From Gordius sp. MW1 (taxonomy: Eukaryota; Nematomorpha; Gordioida; Gordea; Gordiidae): a stretch of DNA of 64,000 nucleotides. The translations under genes and the position numbers were made by a program. How positions within the stretch are numbered: position 1 is the stretch's first letter; the number at the start of each line of letters is the position of its first letter. Of the stretch, positions 21,303-35,459 are shown piece by piece. Location: NCBI GenBank assembly GCA_964036665.1, contig OZ038531.1, forward strand, positions 14,508,168 through 14,572,167, given 5' to 3'. Under the pieces are notes generated by a model. It was given only the letters and a program-made list of their open reading frames with translations. It was not told the origin of the DNA and did no database searches.

Positions 21303-24300
21303 ATTCTCAAATTGGCTTACTTTTATATATTTTTTCATGCTCTTTCACATAGAATCGAAAAAAATAAATATTTTTACCTCAAAATTTTTCACATATTTTT
21401 CTTTGAACCGTATTCATCCGATAAAAGTTGTCGTTCTCAGATGTGGTTTCTAAGATCGCAAGTAAAAATTTATCAGAATCTAAAAACTATTACTTTGAAA
21501 TCATGATCGCATAGAGCAGTTTTCAAAAATTAAGCACTCACGTTGCGATACAACAAATTAATCGCAACAATAAAACGTTGTCTTTTGTCAAAATGATTTC
21601 TCGCAGCTTAAAACCTCTTTTCGGAAGTCAATCGAGGATAATAGGATTCTCAAATTGGCTTACTTTTATATATTTTTTTATGCTCTTTCACATACAATCG
21701 AAAAAAATAGATATTTTTACCTCACTATTTTTCACATATTTTCTTTGAACCATATTCATCCGAAAGTTGTGGTTTTCAGACGTGGTTTCTATGATCCCAA
21801 GTAAAAATTTATCAGAATTTAAAAACTATTACTTTGAAATCATGATCGCATAGAGCAGTTTTCAAAAATTAAGCACTCACGTTGCGATACAACAAACTAA
21901 TCGCGACAATAAAACGTTGTCTTTTGTCAAAATGATAGTTTTTGCGGCTTAAAACCTCTTTTCGGAAGTCAATCGAGGATAATAGGATTCTCAAATTGGC
22001 TTACTTTTATATATTTTTATATGCTCTTTCACATACAATCGAAAAAAATAGATATTTTTACCTCAAAATTTTTCACATATTTTTCTTTGAACCGTATTCA
22101 TCCGATGAAAGTTGTCGTTTTCAGATGTGGTTTCTAAGATCGCAAGTAAAAATTTATCAGAATCTAAAAACTATTACTTTGAAATCATGATCGCATAGAG
22201 CAGTTTTCAAAAATTAAGCACTCACGTTGCGATACAACAAATTAATCGCAACAATAAAACGTTGTCTTTTGTCAAAATGATAGTTCTCGCAGCTTAAAAC
22301 CTCTTTTCGGAAGTCAATCGAGGATAATAGGATTCTCAAATTGGCTTACTTTTATATATTTTTTCATGCTTTCACATAGAATCGAAAAAATAAATATTTT
22401 TACCTCAAAATTTTTCACATATTTTTCTTTGAACCGTATTTATCCGATGAAAATGTTCGTTTTCAGACGTGGTTTCTATGATCCCAAGTAAAAATTTATC
22501 AGAATATAAAAACTATTACTTTGAAATCATGATCGCATAGAGCAGTTTTCAAAAATTAAGCACTCACGTTGCGATACAACAAACTAATCGCAACAATAAA
22601 ACGTTGTCTTTTGTCACAATGATAGTTCTCGCAGCTTAAAACCTCTTTTCGGAAGTCAATCGAGGATAATGGGATTCTCAAATTGGCTTACTTTTATATA
22701 TTTTTTCATGCTCTTTCACATAGAATCAAAACCGTATTCATCCGATGAAAGTTGTCGTTTTCAGACGTGGTTTCTTAGATCCCAAGTAAAAATTTATCAG
22801 AATCTACAAACTATTACTTTGAAATTATGTTTCAAAAATTAAGCACGCACGTTGCGATACAACAAACTAATCGCGACAATAAAACGTTGTCTTGTCAAAA
22901 TGATAATTCTCGCAGCTTAAAACCTGTTTTCGGAAGTCAATCGAGGATAATAGGATTCTCAAATTGGCTTACTTTTATATATTTTTTTATGCTCTTTCAC
23001 ATACAATCGAAAAAAATAGATATTTTTACCTCAAAATTTTTCACATATTTTTCTTTGAACCGTATTCATCCGAAAGTTGTCGTTTTCAGACGTGGTTTCT
23101 ATGATCCCAAGTAAAAATTTATCAGAATTTAAAAACTATTACTTTGAAATCATGATCGCATAGAGCAGTTTTCAAAAATTAAGCACTCACGTTGCGATAC
23201 AACAAACTAATCGCAACAATAAAACGTTGTCTTTTGTCAAAATGATAGTTCTCGCGGCTTAAAACCTCTTTTCGGAAGTCAATCGAGGATAATAGGATTC
23301 TCAAATTGGCTCACTTTTATATATTTTTTTATGCTCTTTCACATACAATCGAAAAAAATAGATATTTTTACCTCAAAATTTTTCACATATTTTTCTTTGA
23401 ACCGTATTCATCCGATGAAAGTTGTCGTTTTCAGATGTGGTTTCTAAGATCGCAAGTAAAAATTTATCAGAATCTAAAAACTATTACTTTGAAATCATGA
23501 TCGCATAGAGCAGTTTTCAAAAATTAATCACTCACGTTGCGATACAACAAATTAATCGCAACAATAAAACGTTGTCTTTTGTCAAAATGATAGTTCTCGC
23601 AGCTTAAAACCTCTTTTCGGAAGTCAATCGAGGATAATAGGATTCTCAAATTGGCTTACTTTTATATATTTTTTTATGCTCTTTCACATACAATCGAAAA
23701 AAATAGATATTTTTACCTCAAAATTTTTCACATATTTTTCTTTGAACCATATTCATCCGAAAGTTGTGGTTTTCAGACGTGGTTTCTATGATCCCAAGTA
23801 AAAATTTATCAGAATTTAAAAACTATTACTTTGAAATCATGATCGCATAGAGCAGTTTTCAAAAATTAAGCACTCACGTTGCGATACAACAAACTAATCG
23901 CAACAATAAAACGTTGTCTTTTGTCAAAATGATAGTTCTCGCGGCTTAAAACCTCTTTTCGGAAGTCAATTGAGGATAATAGGATTCTCAAATTGGCTTA
24001 CTTTTATATATTTTTTCATGCTCTTTCGCATAGAATCGAAAAAATAAATATTTTTACCTCAAAATTTTTCACATATTTTTCTTTGAACCGTATTCATCCG
24101 ATGAAAGTTGTCGTTTTCAGACGTGGTTTCTATGATCCCAAGTAAAAATTTATCAGAATCTAAAAACTATTACTTTGAAATCATGATCGCATAGAGCAGT
24201 TTTCAAAAATTAAGCACTCACGTTGCGATACAACAAACTAATCGCAACAATAAAACGTTGTCTTTTGTCAAAATGATAGTTCTCGCAGCTTAAAACCTCT

Positions 24301-25357
24301 TTTCTGAAGTCAATCGAGGATAATAGGATTCTCAAATTGGCTTACTTTTATATATTTTTTCATGCTCTCTCACATAGAATCGAAAAAAATAAATATTTTT
24401 ACCTAAAAATTTTTCACATATTTTTCTTTCAACCGTATTCATCCGATGGAAGTTGTCGTTTTCAGACGTGGTTTCTAAGATCGCAAGTAAAAATTCATCA
24501 GAATCTAAAAACTATTACTTTGAAATCATGATCGCATAGAGCAGTTTTCAAAAATTAAGCACTCACGTTGCGATACAACAAACTAATCGCAACAATAAAA
24601 CGTTGTCTTTTGTCAAAATGATAGTTCTCGCAGCTTAAAACCTTTTTTCGGAAGTCAATCGAGGATAATAGTATTCTCAAATTGGCTTACTTTTATATAT
24701 TTTTTCATGCTCTTTCACATAGAATCGAAAAAAATTGATATTTTTACCTCAAAATTTTTCACATTCTTCTAACCGTATTCATCCGATGAAAGTTGTCGTT
24801 TTCAGACGTGGTTTCTATGATCCCAAGTAAAAATTTATAAGAATTTAAAAACTATTACTTTGAAATCATGATCGCATAGAGCAGTTTTCAAAAATTAAGC
24901 ACTCACGTTGCGATACAACAAACTAATCGCAACAATAAAACGTTGTCTTTTGTCAAAATGATAGTTCTCGCGGCTTAAAACCTCTTTTCGGAAGTCAATC
25001 AAGGATAATAGGATTCTCAAATTGGCTTACTTTTATATATTTTTTTATGCTCTTTCACATACAATCGAGAAAAATAGATATTTTTACCTCAAAATTTTTC
25101 ACATATTTTTCTTTGAACCGTATTCATCCGATGAAAGTTGTCGTTTTCAGATGTGGTTTCTAAGATCGCAAGTAAAAATTTATCAGAATCTAAAAACTAT
25201 TACTTTGAAATCATGATCGCATAGAGCAATTTTCAAAAATTAAGCACTCACGTTGCGATACAACAAATTAATCGCAACAATAAAACGTTGTCTTTTGTCA
25301 AAATGATAGTTCTCGCAGCTTAAAACCTCTTTTCAGAAGTCAATAGAGGATAATAGG
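21303..25357 (+). repeat. Irregular D and K-like monomer block
   Basis: Starts: 21303, 21646 D, 21987, 22332, 22674 S (281 bp), 22955 D, 23297, 23642 D, 23984, 24328 K', 24673 C (340 bp), 25013. Monomer 22332 is a relative of the first monomer of block A (GTATTTATCC), and 22332-23296 parallels 25358-26326, a distance of about 3026 bp. D monomers with CCATATTCATCC alternate with K-like GATGTGG monomers. 24673 has a shortened segment (CACATTCTTCTAACC). Confidence 0.85.
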
Positions 25358-28300
25358 ATTCTCAAATTGGCTTACTTTTATATATTTTTTCATTCTCTTT
25401 CACATAGAATCGAAAAAATAAATATTTTTACCTCAAAATTTTTCACATATTTTTCTTTGAACCGTATTTATCCGATGAAAATTGTCGTTTTCAGACGTGG
25501 TTTCTATGATCCCAAGTAAAAATTTATCAGAATATAAAAACTATTACTTTGAAATCATGATCGCATAGAGCAGTTTTCAAAAATTAAGCACTCACGTTGC
25601 GATACAACAAACTAATCGCAACAATAAAACGTTGTCTTTTGTCACAATGATAGTTCTCGCAGCTTAAAACCTCTTTTCGGAAGTCAATCGAGGATAATGG
25701 GATTCTCAAATTGGCTTACTTTTATATATTTTTTCATGCTCTTTCACATAGAATCAAAACCGTATTCATCCGATGAAAGTTGTCGTTTTCAGACGTGGTT
25801 TCTTAGATCCCAAGTAAAAATTTATCAGAATCTAAAAACTATTACTTTGAAATTATGTTTCAAAAATTAAGCACGCACGTTGCGATACAACAAACTAATC
25901 GCGACAATAAAACGTTGTCTTTTGTCAAAATGATAGTTCTCGCAGCTTAAAACCTCTTTTCGGAAGTCAATCGAGGATAATAGGATTCTCAAATTGGCTT
26001 ACTTTTATATATTTTTTTATGCTCTTTCACATACAATCGAAAAAAATAGATATTTTTACCTCAAAATTTTTCACATATTTTTCTTTGAACCGTATTCATC
26101 CGAAAGTTGTCGTTTTCAGACGTGGTTTCTATGATCCCAAGTAAAAATTCATCAGAATTTAAAAACTATTACTTTGAAATCATGATCGCATAGAGCAGTT
26201 TTCAAAAATTAAGCACTCACGTTGCGATACAACAAACTAATCGCAACAATAAAACGTTGTCTTTTGTCAAAATGATAGTTCTCGCGGCTTAAAACCTCTT
26301 TTCGGAAGTCAATCGAGGATAATAGGATTCTCAAATTGGCTTACTTATATATATTTTTTTATGCTCTTTCACATACAATCGAAAAAATAAATATTTTTGC
26401 CTCAAAATTTTTCACATATTTTTCTTTGAACCGTATTCATCCGATGAAAGTTGTCGTTTTCAGATGTGGTTTCTATGAGCCCAAGTAAAAATTTATCAGA
26501 ATCTAAAAACTATTACTTTGAAATCATGATCGCATAGAGCAGTTTTCAAAAATTAAGCACTCACGTTGCGATACAACAAACTAATCGCAACAATAAAACG
26601 TTGTCTTTTGTCAAAATGATAGTTCTCGCAGCTTAAAACCTCTTTTCTGAAGTCAATCGAGGATAATAGGATTCTCAAATTGGCTTATTTTATATATTTT
26701 TTCATGCTCTTTCACATAGAATCGAAAAAAATAAATATTTTTACCTAAAAATTTTTCACATTTTTTCTTTGAACCGTATTCATCCGATGAAAGTTGTCGT
26801 TTTCAGACGTGGTTTCTATGATCCCAAGTATTTATCAGAATCTAAAAACTATTACTTTGAAATCATGTTTCAAAAATTAAGCACGCACGTTGCGATACAA
26901 CAAACTAATCGCGACAATAAAACGTTGTCTTTTGTCAAAATGATAGTTCTCGCAGCTTAAAACCTCTTTTCGGAAGTCAATCGAGGATAATAGGATTCTC
27001 AAATTGGCTTACTTTTATATATTTTTTTATGCTCTTTCACATACAATCGAAAAAAAATAGATATTTTTACCTCAATTTTTCACATATTTTTCTTTGAACC
27101 GTATTCATCCGAAAGTTGTCGTTTTCAGACGTGGTTTCTATGATCCCAAGTAAAAATTTATCAGAATTTAAAAACTATTACTTTGAAATCATGATCGCAT
27201 AGAGCAGTTTTCAAAAATTAAGCACTCACGTTGCGATACAACAAACTAATCACAACAATAAACCGTTGTCTTTTGTCAAAATGATAGATCTCGCAGCTTA
27301 AAACCTATTTCGGAAGTCAATAGAGGATAATAGGATTCTCAAATTGGCTTACTTTTATATATTTTTTATGCTCTTTCACATAGAATCGAAAAAAATAAAT
27401 ATTTTTGCCTCAAAAATTTTCACATATTTTTCTTTGAACCGTATTCATCCGATGAAAGTTGTCGTTTTCAGACGTGGTTTCTATGATCCCAAGTAAAAAT
27501 TTATCAGAATCTAAAAACTATTACTTTGAAATCATGATCGCATAGAGCAGTTTTCAAAAATTAAGCACTCACGTTGCGATACAACAAACTAATCGCAACA
27601 ATAAAACGTTGTCTTTTGTCAAAATGATTTCTCGCAGCTTAAAACCTCTTTTCGGAAGTCAATCGAGGATAATAGGATTCTCAAATTGGCTTACTTTTAT
27701 ATATTTTTTCATGCTCTTTCACATAGAATCGAAACCGTATTCATCCGATGAAAGTTGTCGTTTTCAGACGTGGTTTCTTAGATCCCAAGTAAAAATTTAT
27801 CAGAATCTAAAAACTATTACTTTGAAATCATGTTTCAAAAATTAAGCACGCACGTTGCGATACAACAAACTAATCGCGACAATAAAACGTTGTCTTTTGT
27901 CAAAATGATAGTTCTCGCAGCTTAAAACCTCTTTTCGGAAGTCAATCGAGGATAATAGGATTCTCAAAGGCTTACTTTTATATATTTTTTTATGCTCTTT
28001 CACATACAATCGAAAAAAATAGATATTTTTACCTCAAAATTTTTCACATATTTTTCTTTGAACCGTATTCATCCGAAAGTTGTCGTTTTCAGACGTGGTT
28101 TCTATGATCCCAAGTAAAAATTTATCAGAATTTAAAAACTATTACTTTGAAATCATGATCGCATAGAGCAGTTTTCAAAAATTAAGCACTCACGTTGCGA
28201 TAGAACAAACTAATCGCAACAATAAAACGTTGTCTTTTGTCACAATGATAGTTCTCGCAGCTTAAAACCTCTTTTCGGAAGTCAATCTAATGGGATTCTC

Positions 28301-31300
28301 AAATTGGCTTACTTTTATATATTTTTTCATGCTCTTTCACATAGAATCAAAACCGTATTCATCCGATGAAAGTTGTCGTTTTCAGACGTGGTTTCTTAGA
28401 TCCCAAGTAAAAATTTATCAGAATCTAAAAACTATTACTTTGAAATCATGTTTCAAAAATTAAGCACGCACGTTGCGATACAACAAACTAATCGCGACAA
28501 TAAAACGTTGTCTTTTGTCAAAATGATAGTTCTCGCAGCTTAAAACCTCTTTTCGGAAGTCAATCGAGGATAATAGGATTCTCAAAGGCTTACTTTTATA
28601 TATTTTTTTATGCTCTTTCACATACAATCGAAAAAAATAGATATTTTTACCTCAAAATTTTTCACATATTTTTCTTTGAACCGTATTCATCCGAAAGTTG
28701 TCGTTTTCAGACGTGGTTTCTATGATCCCAAGTAAAAATTTATCAGAATTTAAAAACTATTACTTTGAAATCATGATCGCATAGAGCAGTTTTCAAAAAT
28801 TAAGCACTCACGTTGCGATAGAACAAACTAATCGCAACAATAAAACGTTGTCTTTTGTCACAATGATAGTTCTCGCAGCTTAAAACCTCTTTTCGGAAGT
28901 CAATCTAATGGGATTCTCAAATTGGCTTACTTTTATATATTTTTTCATGCTCTTTCACATAGAATCAAAACCGTATTCATCCGATGAAAGTTGTCGTTTT
29001 CAGACGTGGTTTCTTAGATCCCAAGTAAAAATTTATCAAAATCTAAAAACTATTACTTTGAAATTATGTTTCAAAAATTAAGCACGCACGTTGCGATACA
29101 ACAAACTAATCGCGACAATAAAACGTTGTCTTTTGTCAAAATGATAGTTCTCGCAGCTTAAAACCTCTTTTCGAAAGTCAATCGAGGATAATAGGATTCT
29201 CAAATTGGCTTACTTTTATATATTTTTTTATGCTCTTTCACATACAATCGAAAAAAATAGATATTTTTATCTCAAAATTTTTCACATATTTTTCTTTGAA
29301 CCGTATTCATCCGAAAGTTGTCGTTTTCAGACGTGGTTTCTATGATCCCAAGTAAAAATTTATCAGAATTTAAAAACTATTACTTTGAAATCATGATCGC
29401 ATAGAGCAGTTTTCAAAAATTAAGCACTCACGTTGCGATACAACAAACTAATCGCAACAATAAAACGTTGTCTTTTGTCAAAATGATAGTTCTCGCGGCT
29501 TAAAACCTCTTTTCGGACGTCAATCGAGGATAATAGGATTCTCAAATTGGCTTACTTTTATATATTTTTTTATGCTCTTTCACATACAATCGAAAAAATA
29601 AATATTTTTACCTCAAAATTTTTCACATATTTTTCTTTGAACCGTATTCATCCGATGAAAGTTGTCGTTTTCAGATGTGGTTTCTATGATCCTAAGTAAA
29701 AATTTATCAGAATCTAAAAACTATTACTTTGAAATCATGATCGCATAGAGCAGTTTTCAAAAATTAAGCACTCACGTTGCGATACAACAAACTAATCGCA
29801 ACAATAAAACGTTGTCTTTTGTCAAAATGATAGTTCTCGCAGCTTAAAACCTCTTTTCTGAAGTCAATCGAGGATAATAGGATTCTCAAATTGGCTTATT
29901 TTATATATTTTTTCATGCTCTTTCACATAGAATCGAAAAAAATAAATATTTTTACCTAAAAATTGTTCACATATTTTTCTTTGAACCGTATTCATCCGAT
30001 GAAAGTTGTCGTTTTCAGACGTGGTTTCTATGATCCCAAGTATTTATCAGAATCTAAAAACTATTACTTTGAAATCATGTTTGAAAAATTAAGCACGCAC
30101 GTTGCGATACAACAAACTAATCGCGACAATAAAACGTTGTCTTTTGTCAAAATGATAGTTCTCGCAGCTTAAAGCCTCTTTTCGGAAGTCAATCGAGGAT
30201 AATAGGATTCTCAAATTGGCTTACTTTTATATATTTTTTTATGCTCTTTCACATACAATCGAAAAAAAATAGATATTTTTACCTCAAAATTTTTCACATT
30301 TTTTTCTTTGAACCGTATTCATCCGAAAGTTGTCGTTTTCAGACGTGGTTTCTATGATCCCAAGTAAAAATTTATCAGAATTTAAAAACTATTACTTTGA
30401 AATCATGATCGCATAGAGCAGTTTTCAAAAATTAAGCACTCACGTTGCGATACAACAAACTAATCACAACAACAAAACGTTGTCTTTTGTCAAAATGATA
30501 GATCTCGCAGCTTAAAACCTATTTCGGAAGTCAATAGAGGATAATAGGATTCTCAAATTGGCTTACTTTTATATATTTTTTATGCTCTTTCACATAGAAT
30601 CGAAAAAAATTAATATTTTTGCCTCAAAATTTTTCACATATTTTTCTTTGAACCGTATTCATCCGATGAAAGTTGTCGTTTTCAGACGTGGTTTCTATGA
30701 TCCCAAGTAAAAATTTATCAGAATCTAAAAACTATTACTTTGAAATCATGATCGCATAGAGCAGTTTTCAAAAATTAAGCACTCACGTTGCGATACAACA
30801 AACTAATCGCAACAATAAAACGTTGTCTTTTGTCAAAATGATTTCTCGCAGCTTAAAACCTCTTTTCGGAAGTCAATCGAGGATAATAGGATTCTCAAAT
30901 TGGCTTACTTTTATATATTTTTTCATGCTCTTTCACATAGAATCGAAACCGTATTCATCCGATGAAAGTTGTCGTTTTCAGACGTGGTTTCTTAGATCCC
31001 AAGTAAAAATTTATCAGAATCTAAAAACTATTACTTTGAAATCATGTTTCAAAAATTAAGCACGCACGTTGCGATACAACAAACTAATCGCGACAATAAA
31101 ACGTTGTCTTTTGTCAAAATGATAGTTCTCGCAGCTTAAAACCTCTTTTCGGAAGTCAATCGAGGATAATAGGATTCTCAAATTGGCTTACTTTTATATA
31201 TTTTTTTATGCTCTTTCACATACAATCGAAAAAAATAGATATTTTTACCTCAAAATTTTTCACATATTTTTCTTTGAACCGTATTCATCCAAAAGTTGTC

Positions 31301-31514
31301 GTTTTCAGACGTGCTTTCTATGATCCCAAGTAAAAATTTATCAGAATTTAAAAACTATTACTTTGAAATCATGATCGCATAGAGCAATTTTGAAAAATTA
31401 AGCACTCACGTTGCGATACAACAAACTAATCACAACAATAAAACGTTGTCTTTTGTCAAAATGATAGATCTCGCAGCTTAAAACCTATTTCGGAAGTCAA
31501 TAGAGGATAATAGG
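25358..31514 (+). repeat. Block A, copy 2 (with extra 618-bp dimer)
   Basis: Starts: 25358, 25702 S, 25985 D, 26327, 26671 B, 26995, 27335, 27677 S, 27960 D, 28295 S, 28578 D, 28913 S, 29196 D, 29538, 29882 B, 30207, 30549, 30891 S, 31174 D. It follows copy 1 in order, except that the D-S dimer starting at 2581 is present twice (27960 and 28578). It has a few private changes, such as GTGCTTTC near 31313 and GCAATTTTG near 31386, which are absent in copies 1 and 3. Confidence 0.9.
27960..29195 (+). repeat. 618-bp D-S dimer duplicated in tandem
   Basis: Two adjacent 618-bp units (27960-28577 and 28578-29195) each consist of a 335-bp D monomer (CTCAAAGGC, lacking 2 bp, and CAATCTAATGGG, lacking 5 bp) and a 283-bp S monomer. 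Block A copy 1 has the dimer once (2581-3198). The second S (28913) has TTTATCAAAATC and GAAATTATG as in copy 1, while the first S (28295) has TTTATCAGAATC and GAAATCATG like the S at 27677. The inserted unit therefore looks like the product of exchange between S monomers. The duplication recurs in copy 3 at 32806-34041. Confidence 0.92.
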
Positions 31515-31840
31515 ATTCTCAAATTGGCTTACTTTTATATATTTTTTTATGCTCTTTCACATAGAATCGAAAAAAATAAATATTTTTACCTCAAAATTTT
31601 TCACATATTTTTCTTTGAACCGTATTCATCCGATGAAAGTTGTCGTTTTCAGACGTGGTTTCTATGATCCCAAGTATTTATCAGAATCTAAAAACTATTA
31701 CTTTGAAATCATGTTTCAAAAATTAAGCACGCACGTTGCGATACAACAAACTAATCGCGACAATAAAACGTTGTCTTTTGTCAAAATGATAGTTCTCGCA
31801 GCTTAAAACCTCTTTTCGGAAGTCAATCGAGGATAATAGG
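31515..31840 (+). repeat. Hybrid junction monomer of the 4846-bp duplication
   Basis: This 326-bp monomer begins like the one at 5518 (TTTTTTTATGCTC, TTACCTCAAAATT, CACATATTTTTC) and ends like the B monomer at 26671 (AAGTATTTATC, 15-bp deletion, AAGCACGCAC, GCGAC). The switch lies between about 31603 and 31673, where the two parents are identical. From here the sequence repeats block A copy 2 with offset 4846 (15 monomers). Confidence 0.9.
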
Positions 31841-34800
31841 ATTCTCAAATTGGCTTACTTTTATATATTTTTTTATGCTCTTTCACATACAATCGAAAAA
31901 AAATAGATATTTTTACCTCAATTTTTCACATATTTTTCTTTGAACCGTATTCATCCGAAAGTTGTCGTTTTCAGACGTGGTTTCTATGATCCCAAGTAAA
32001 AATTTATCAGAATTTAAAAACTATTACTTTGAAATCATGATCGCATAGAGCAGTTTTCAAAAATTAAGCACTCACGTTGCGATACAACAAACTAATCACA
32101 ACAATAAACCGTTGTCTTTTGTCAAAATGATAGATCTCGCAGCTTAAAACCTATTTCGGAAGTCAATAGAGGATAATAGGATTCTCAAATTGGCTTACTT
32201 TTATATATTTTTTATGCTCTTTCACATAGAATCGAAAAAAATAAATATTTTTGCCTCAAAAATTTTCACATATTTTTCTTTGAACCGTATTCATCCGATG
32301 AAAGTTGTCGTTTTCAGACGTGGTTTCTATGATCCCAAGTAAAAATTTATCAGAATCTAAAAACTATTACTTTGAAATCATGATCGCATAGAGCAGTTTT
32401 CAAAAATTAAGCACTCACGTTGCGATACAACAAACTAATCGCAACAATAAAACGTTGTCTTTTGTCAAAATGATTTCTCGCAGCTTAAAACCTCTTTTCG
32501 GAAGTCAATCGAGGATAATAGGATTCTCAAATTGGCTTACTTTTATATATTTTTTCATGCTCTTTCACATAGAATCGAAACCGTATTCATCCGATGAAAG
32601 TTGTCGTTTTCAGACGTGGTTTCTTAGATCCCAAGTAAAAATTTATCAGAATCTAAAAACTATTACTTTGAAATCATGTTTCAAAAATTAAGCACGCACG
32701 TTGCGATACAACAAACTAATCGCGACAATAAAACGTTGTCTTTTGTCAAAATGATAGTTCTCGCAGCTTAAAACCTCTTTTCGGAAGTCAATCGAGGATA
32801 ATAGGATTCTCAAAGGCTTACTTTTATATATTTTTTTATGCTCTTTCACATACAATCGAAAAAAATAGATATTTTTACCTCAAAATTTTTCACATATTTT
32901 TCTTTGAACCGTATTCATCCGAAAGTTGTCGTTTTCAGACGTGGTTTCTATGATCCCAAGTAAAAATTTATCAGAATTTAAAAACTATTACTTTGAAATC
33001 ATGATCGCATAGAGCAGTTTTCAAAAATTAAGCACTCACGTTGCGATAGAACAAACTAATCGCAACAATAAAACGTTGTCTTTTGTCACAATGATAGTTC
33101 TCGCAGCTTAAAACCTCTTTTCGGAAGTCAATCTAATGGGATTCTCAAATTGGCTTACTTTTATATATTTTTTCATGCTCTTTCACATAGAATCAAAACC
33201 GTATTCATCCGATGAAAGTTGTCGTTTTCAGACGTGGTTTCTTAGATCCCAAGTAAAAATTTATCAGAATCTAAAAACTATTACTTTGAAATCATGTTTC
33301 AAAAATTAAGCACGCACGTTGCGATACAACAAACTAATCGCGACAATAAAACGTTGTCTTTTGTCAAAATGATAGTTCTCGCAGCTTAAAACCTCTTTTC
33401 GGAAGTCAATCGAGGATAATAGGATTCTCAAAGGCTTACTTTTATATATTTTTTTATGCTCTTTCACATACAATCGAAAAAAATAGATATTTTTACCTCA
33501 AAATTTTTCACATATTTTTCTTTGAACCGTATTCATCCGAAAGTTGTCGTTTTCAGACGTGGTTTCTATGATCCCAAGTAAAAATTTATCAGAATTTAAA
33601 AACTATTACTTTGAAATCATGATCGCATAGAGCAGTTTTCAAAAATTAAGCACTCACGTTGCGATAGAACAAACTAATCGCAACAATAAAACGTTGTCTT
33701 TTGTCACAATGATAGTTCTCGCAGCTTAAAACCTCTTTTCGGAAGTCAATCTAATGGGATTCTCAAATTGGCTTACTTTTATATATTTTTTCATGCTCTT
33801 TCACATAGAATCAAAACCGTATTCATCCGATGAAAGTTGTCGTTTTCAGACGTGGTTTCTTAGATCCCAAGTAAAAATTTATCAAAATCTAAAAACTATT
33901 ACTTTGAAATTATGTTTCAAAAATTAAGCACGCACGTTGCGATACAACAAACTAATCGCGACAATAAAACGTTGTCTTTTGTCAAAATGATAGTTCTCGC
34001 AGCTTAAAACCTCTTTTCGAAAGTCAATCGAGGATAATAGGATTCTCAAATTGGCTTACTTTTATATATTTTTTTATGCTCTTTCACATACAATCGAAAA
34101 AAATAGATATTTTTATCTCAAAATTTTTCACATATTTTTCTTTGAACCGTATTCATCCGAAAGTTGTCGTTTTCAGACGTGGTTTCTATGATCCCAAGTA
34201 AAAATTTATCAGAATTTAAAAACTATTACTTTGAAATCATGATCGCATAGAGCAGTTTTCAAAAATTAAGCACTCACGTTGCGATACAACAAACTAATCG
34301 CAACAATAAAACGTTGTCTTTTGTCAAAATGATAGTTCTCGCGGCTTAAAACCTCTTTTCGGACGTCAATCGAGGATAATAGGATTCTCAAATTGGCTTA
34401 CTTTTATATATTTTTTTATGCTCTTTCACATACAATCGAAAAAATAAATATTTTTACCTCAAAATTTTTCACATATTTTTCTTTGAACCGTATTCATCCG
34501 ATGAAAGTTGTCGTTTTCAGATGTGGTTTCTATGATCCTAAGTAAAAATTTATCAGAATCTAAAAACTATTACTTTGAAATCATGATCGCATAGAGCAGT
34601 TTTCAAAAATTAAGCACTCACGTTGCGATACAACAAACTAATCGCAACAATAAAACGTTGTCTTTTGTCAAAATGATAGTTCTCGCAGCTTAAAACCTCT
34701 TTTCTGAAGTCAATCGAGGATAATAGGATTCTCAAATTGGCTTATTTTATATATTTTTTCATGCTCTTTCACATAGAATCGAAAAAAATAAATATTTTTA

Positions 34801-35459
34801 CCTAAAAATTGTTCACATATTTTTCTTTGAACCGTATTCATCCGATGAAAGTTGTCGTTTTCAGACGTGGTTTCTATGATCCCAAGTATTTATCAGAATC
34901 TAAAAACTATTACTTTGAAATCATGTTTGAAAAATTAAGCACGCACGTTGCGATACAACAAACTAATCGCGACAATAAAACGTTGTCTTTTGTCAAAATG
35001 ATAGTTCTCGCAGCTTAAAGCCTCTTTTCGGAAGTCAATCGAGGATAATAGGATTCTCAAATTGGCTTACTTTTATATATTTTTTTATGCTCTTTCACAT
35101 ACAATCGAAAAAAAATAGATATTTTTACCTCAAAATTTTTCACATTTTTTTCTTTGAACCGTATTCATCCGAAAGTTGTCGTTTTCAGACGTGGTTTCTA
35201 TGATCCCAAGTAAAAATTTATCAGAATTTAAAAACTATTACTTTGAAATCATGATCGCATAGAGCAGTTTTCAAAAATTAAGCACTCACGTTGCGATACA
35301 ACAAACTAATCACAACAACAAAACGTTGTCTTTTGTCAAAATGATAGATCTCGCAGCTTAAAACCTATTTCGGAAGTCAATAGAGGATAATAGGATTCTC
35401 AAATTGGCTTACTTTTATATATTTTTTATGCTCTTTCACATAGAATCGAAAAAAATTAA

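Noticed and set aside
22827..23114. Longest open frame (95 codons), and about fifty similar frames of 60-95 codons on both strands
   Set aside because: All lie inside satellite monomers, recur only where subtype variants remove a stop, and start and end at monomer variants rather than at gene signals. Predicted products are copies of the same few low-complexity peptides. No coding-style (third-position) variation, no domain, and equivalent frames are closed by stops in most monomers.
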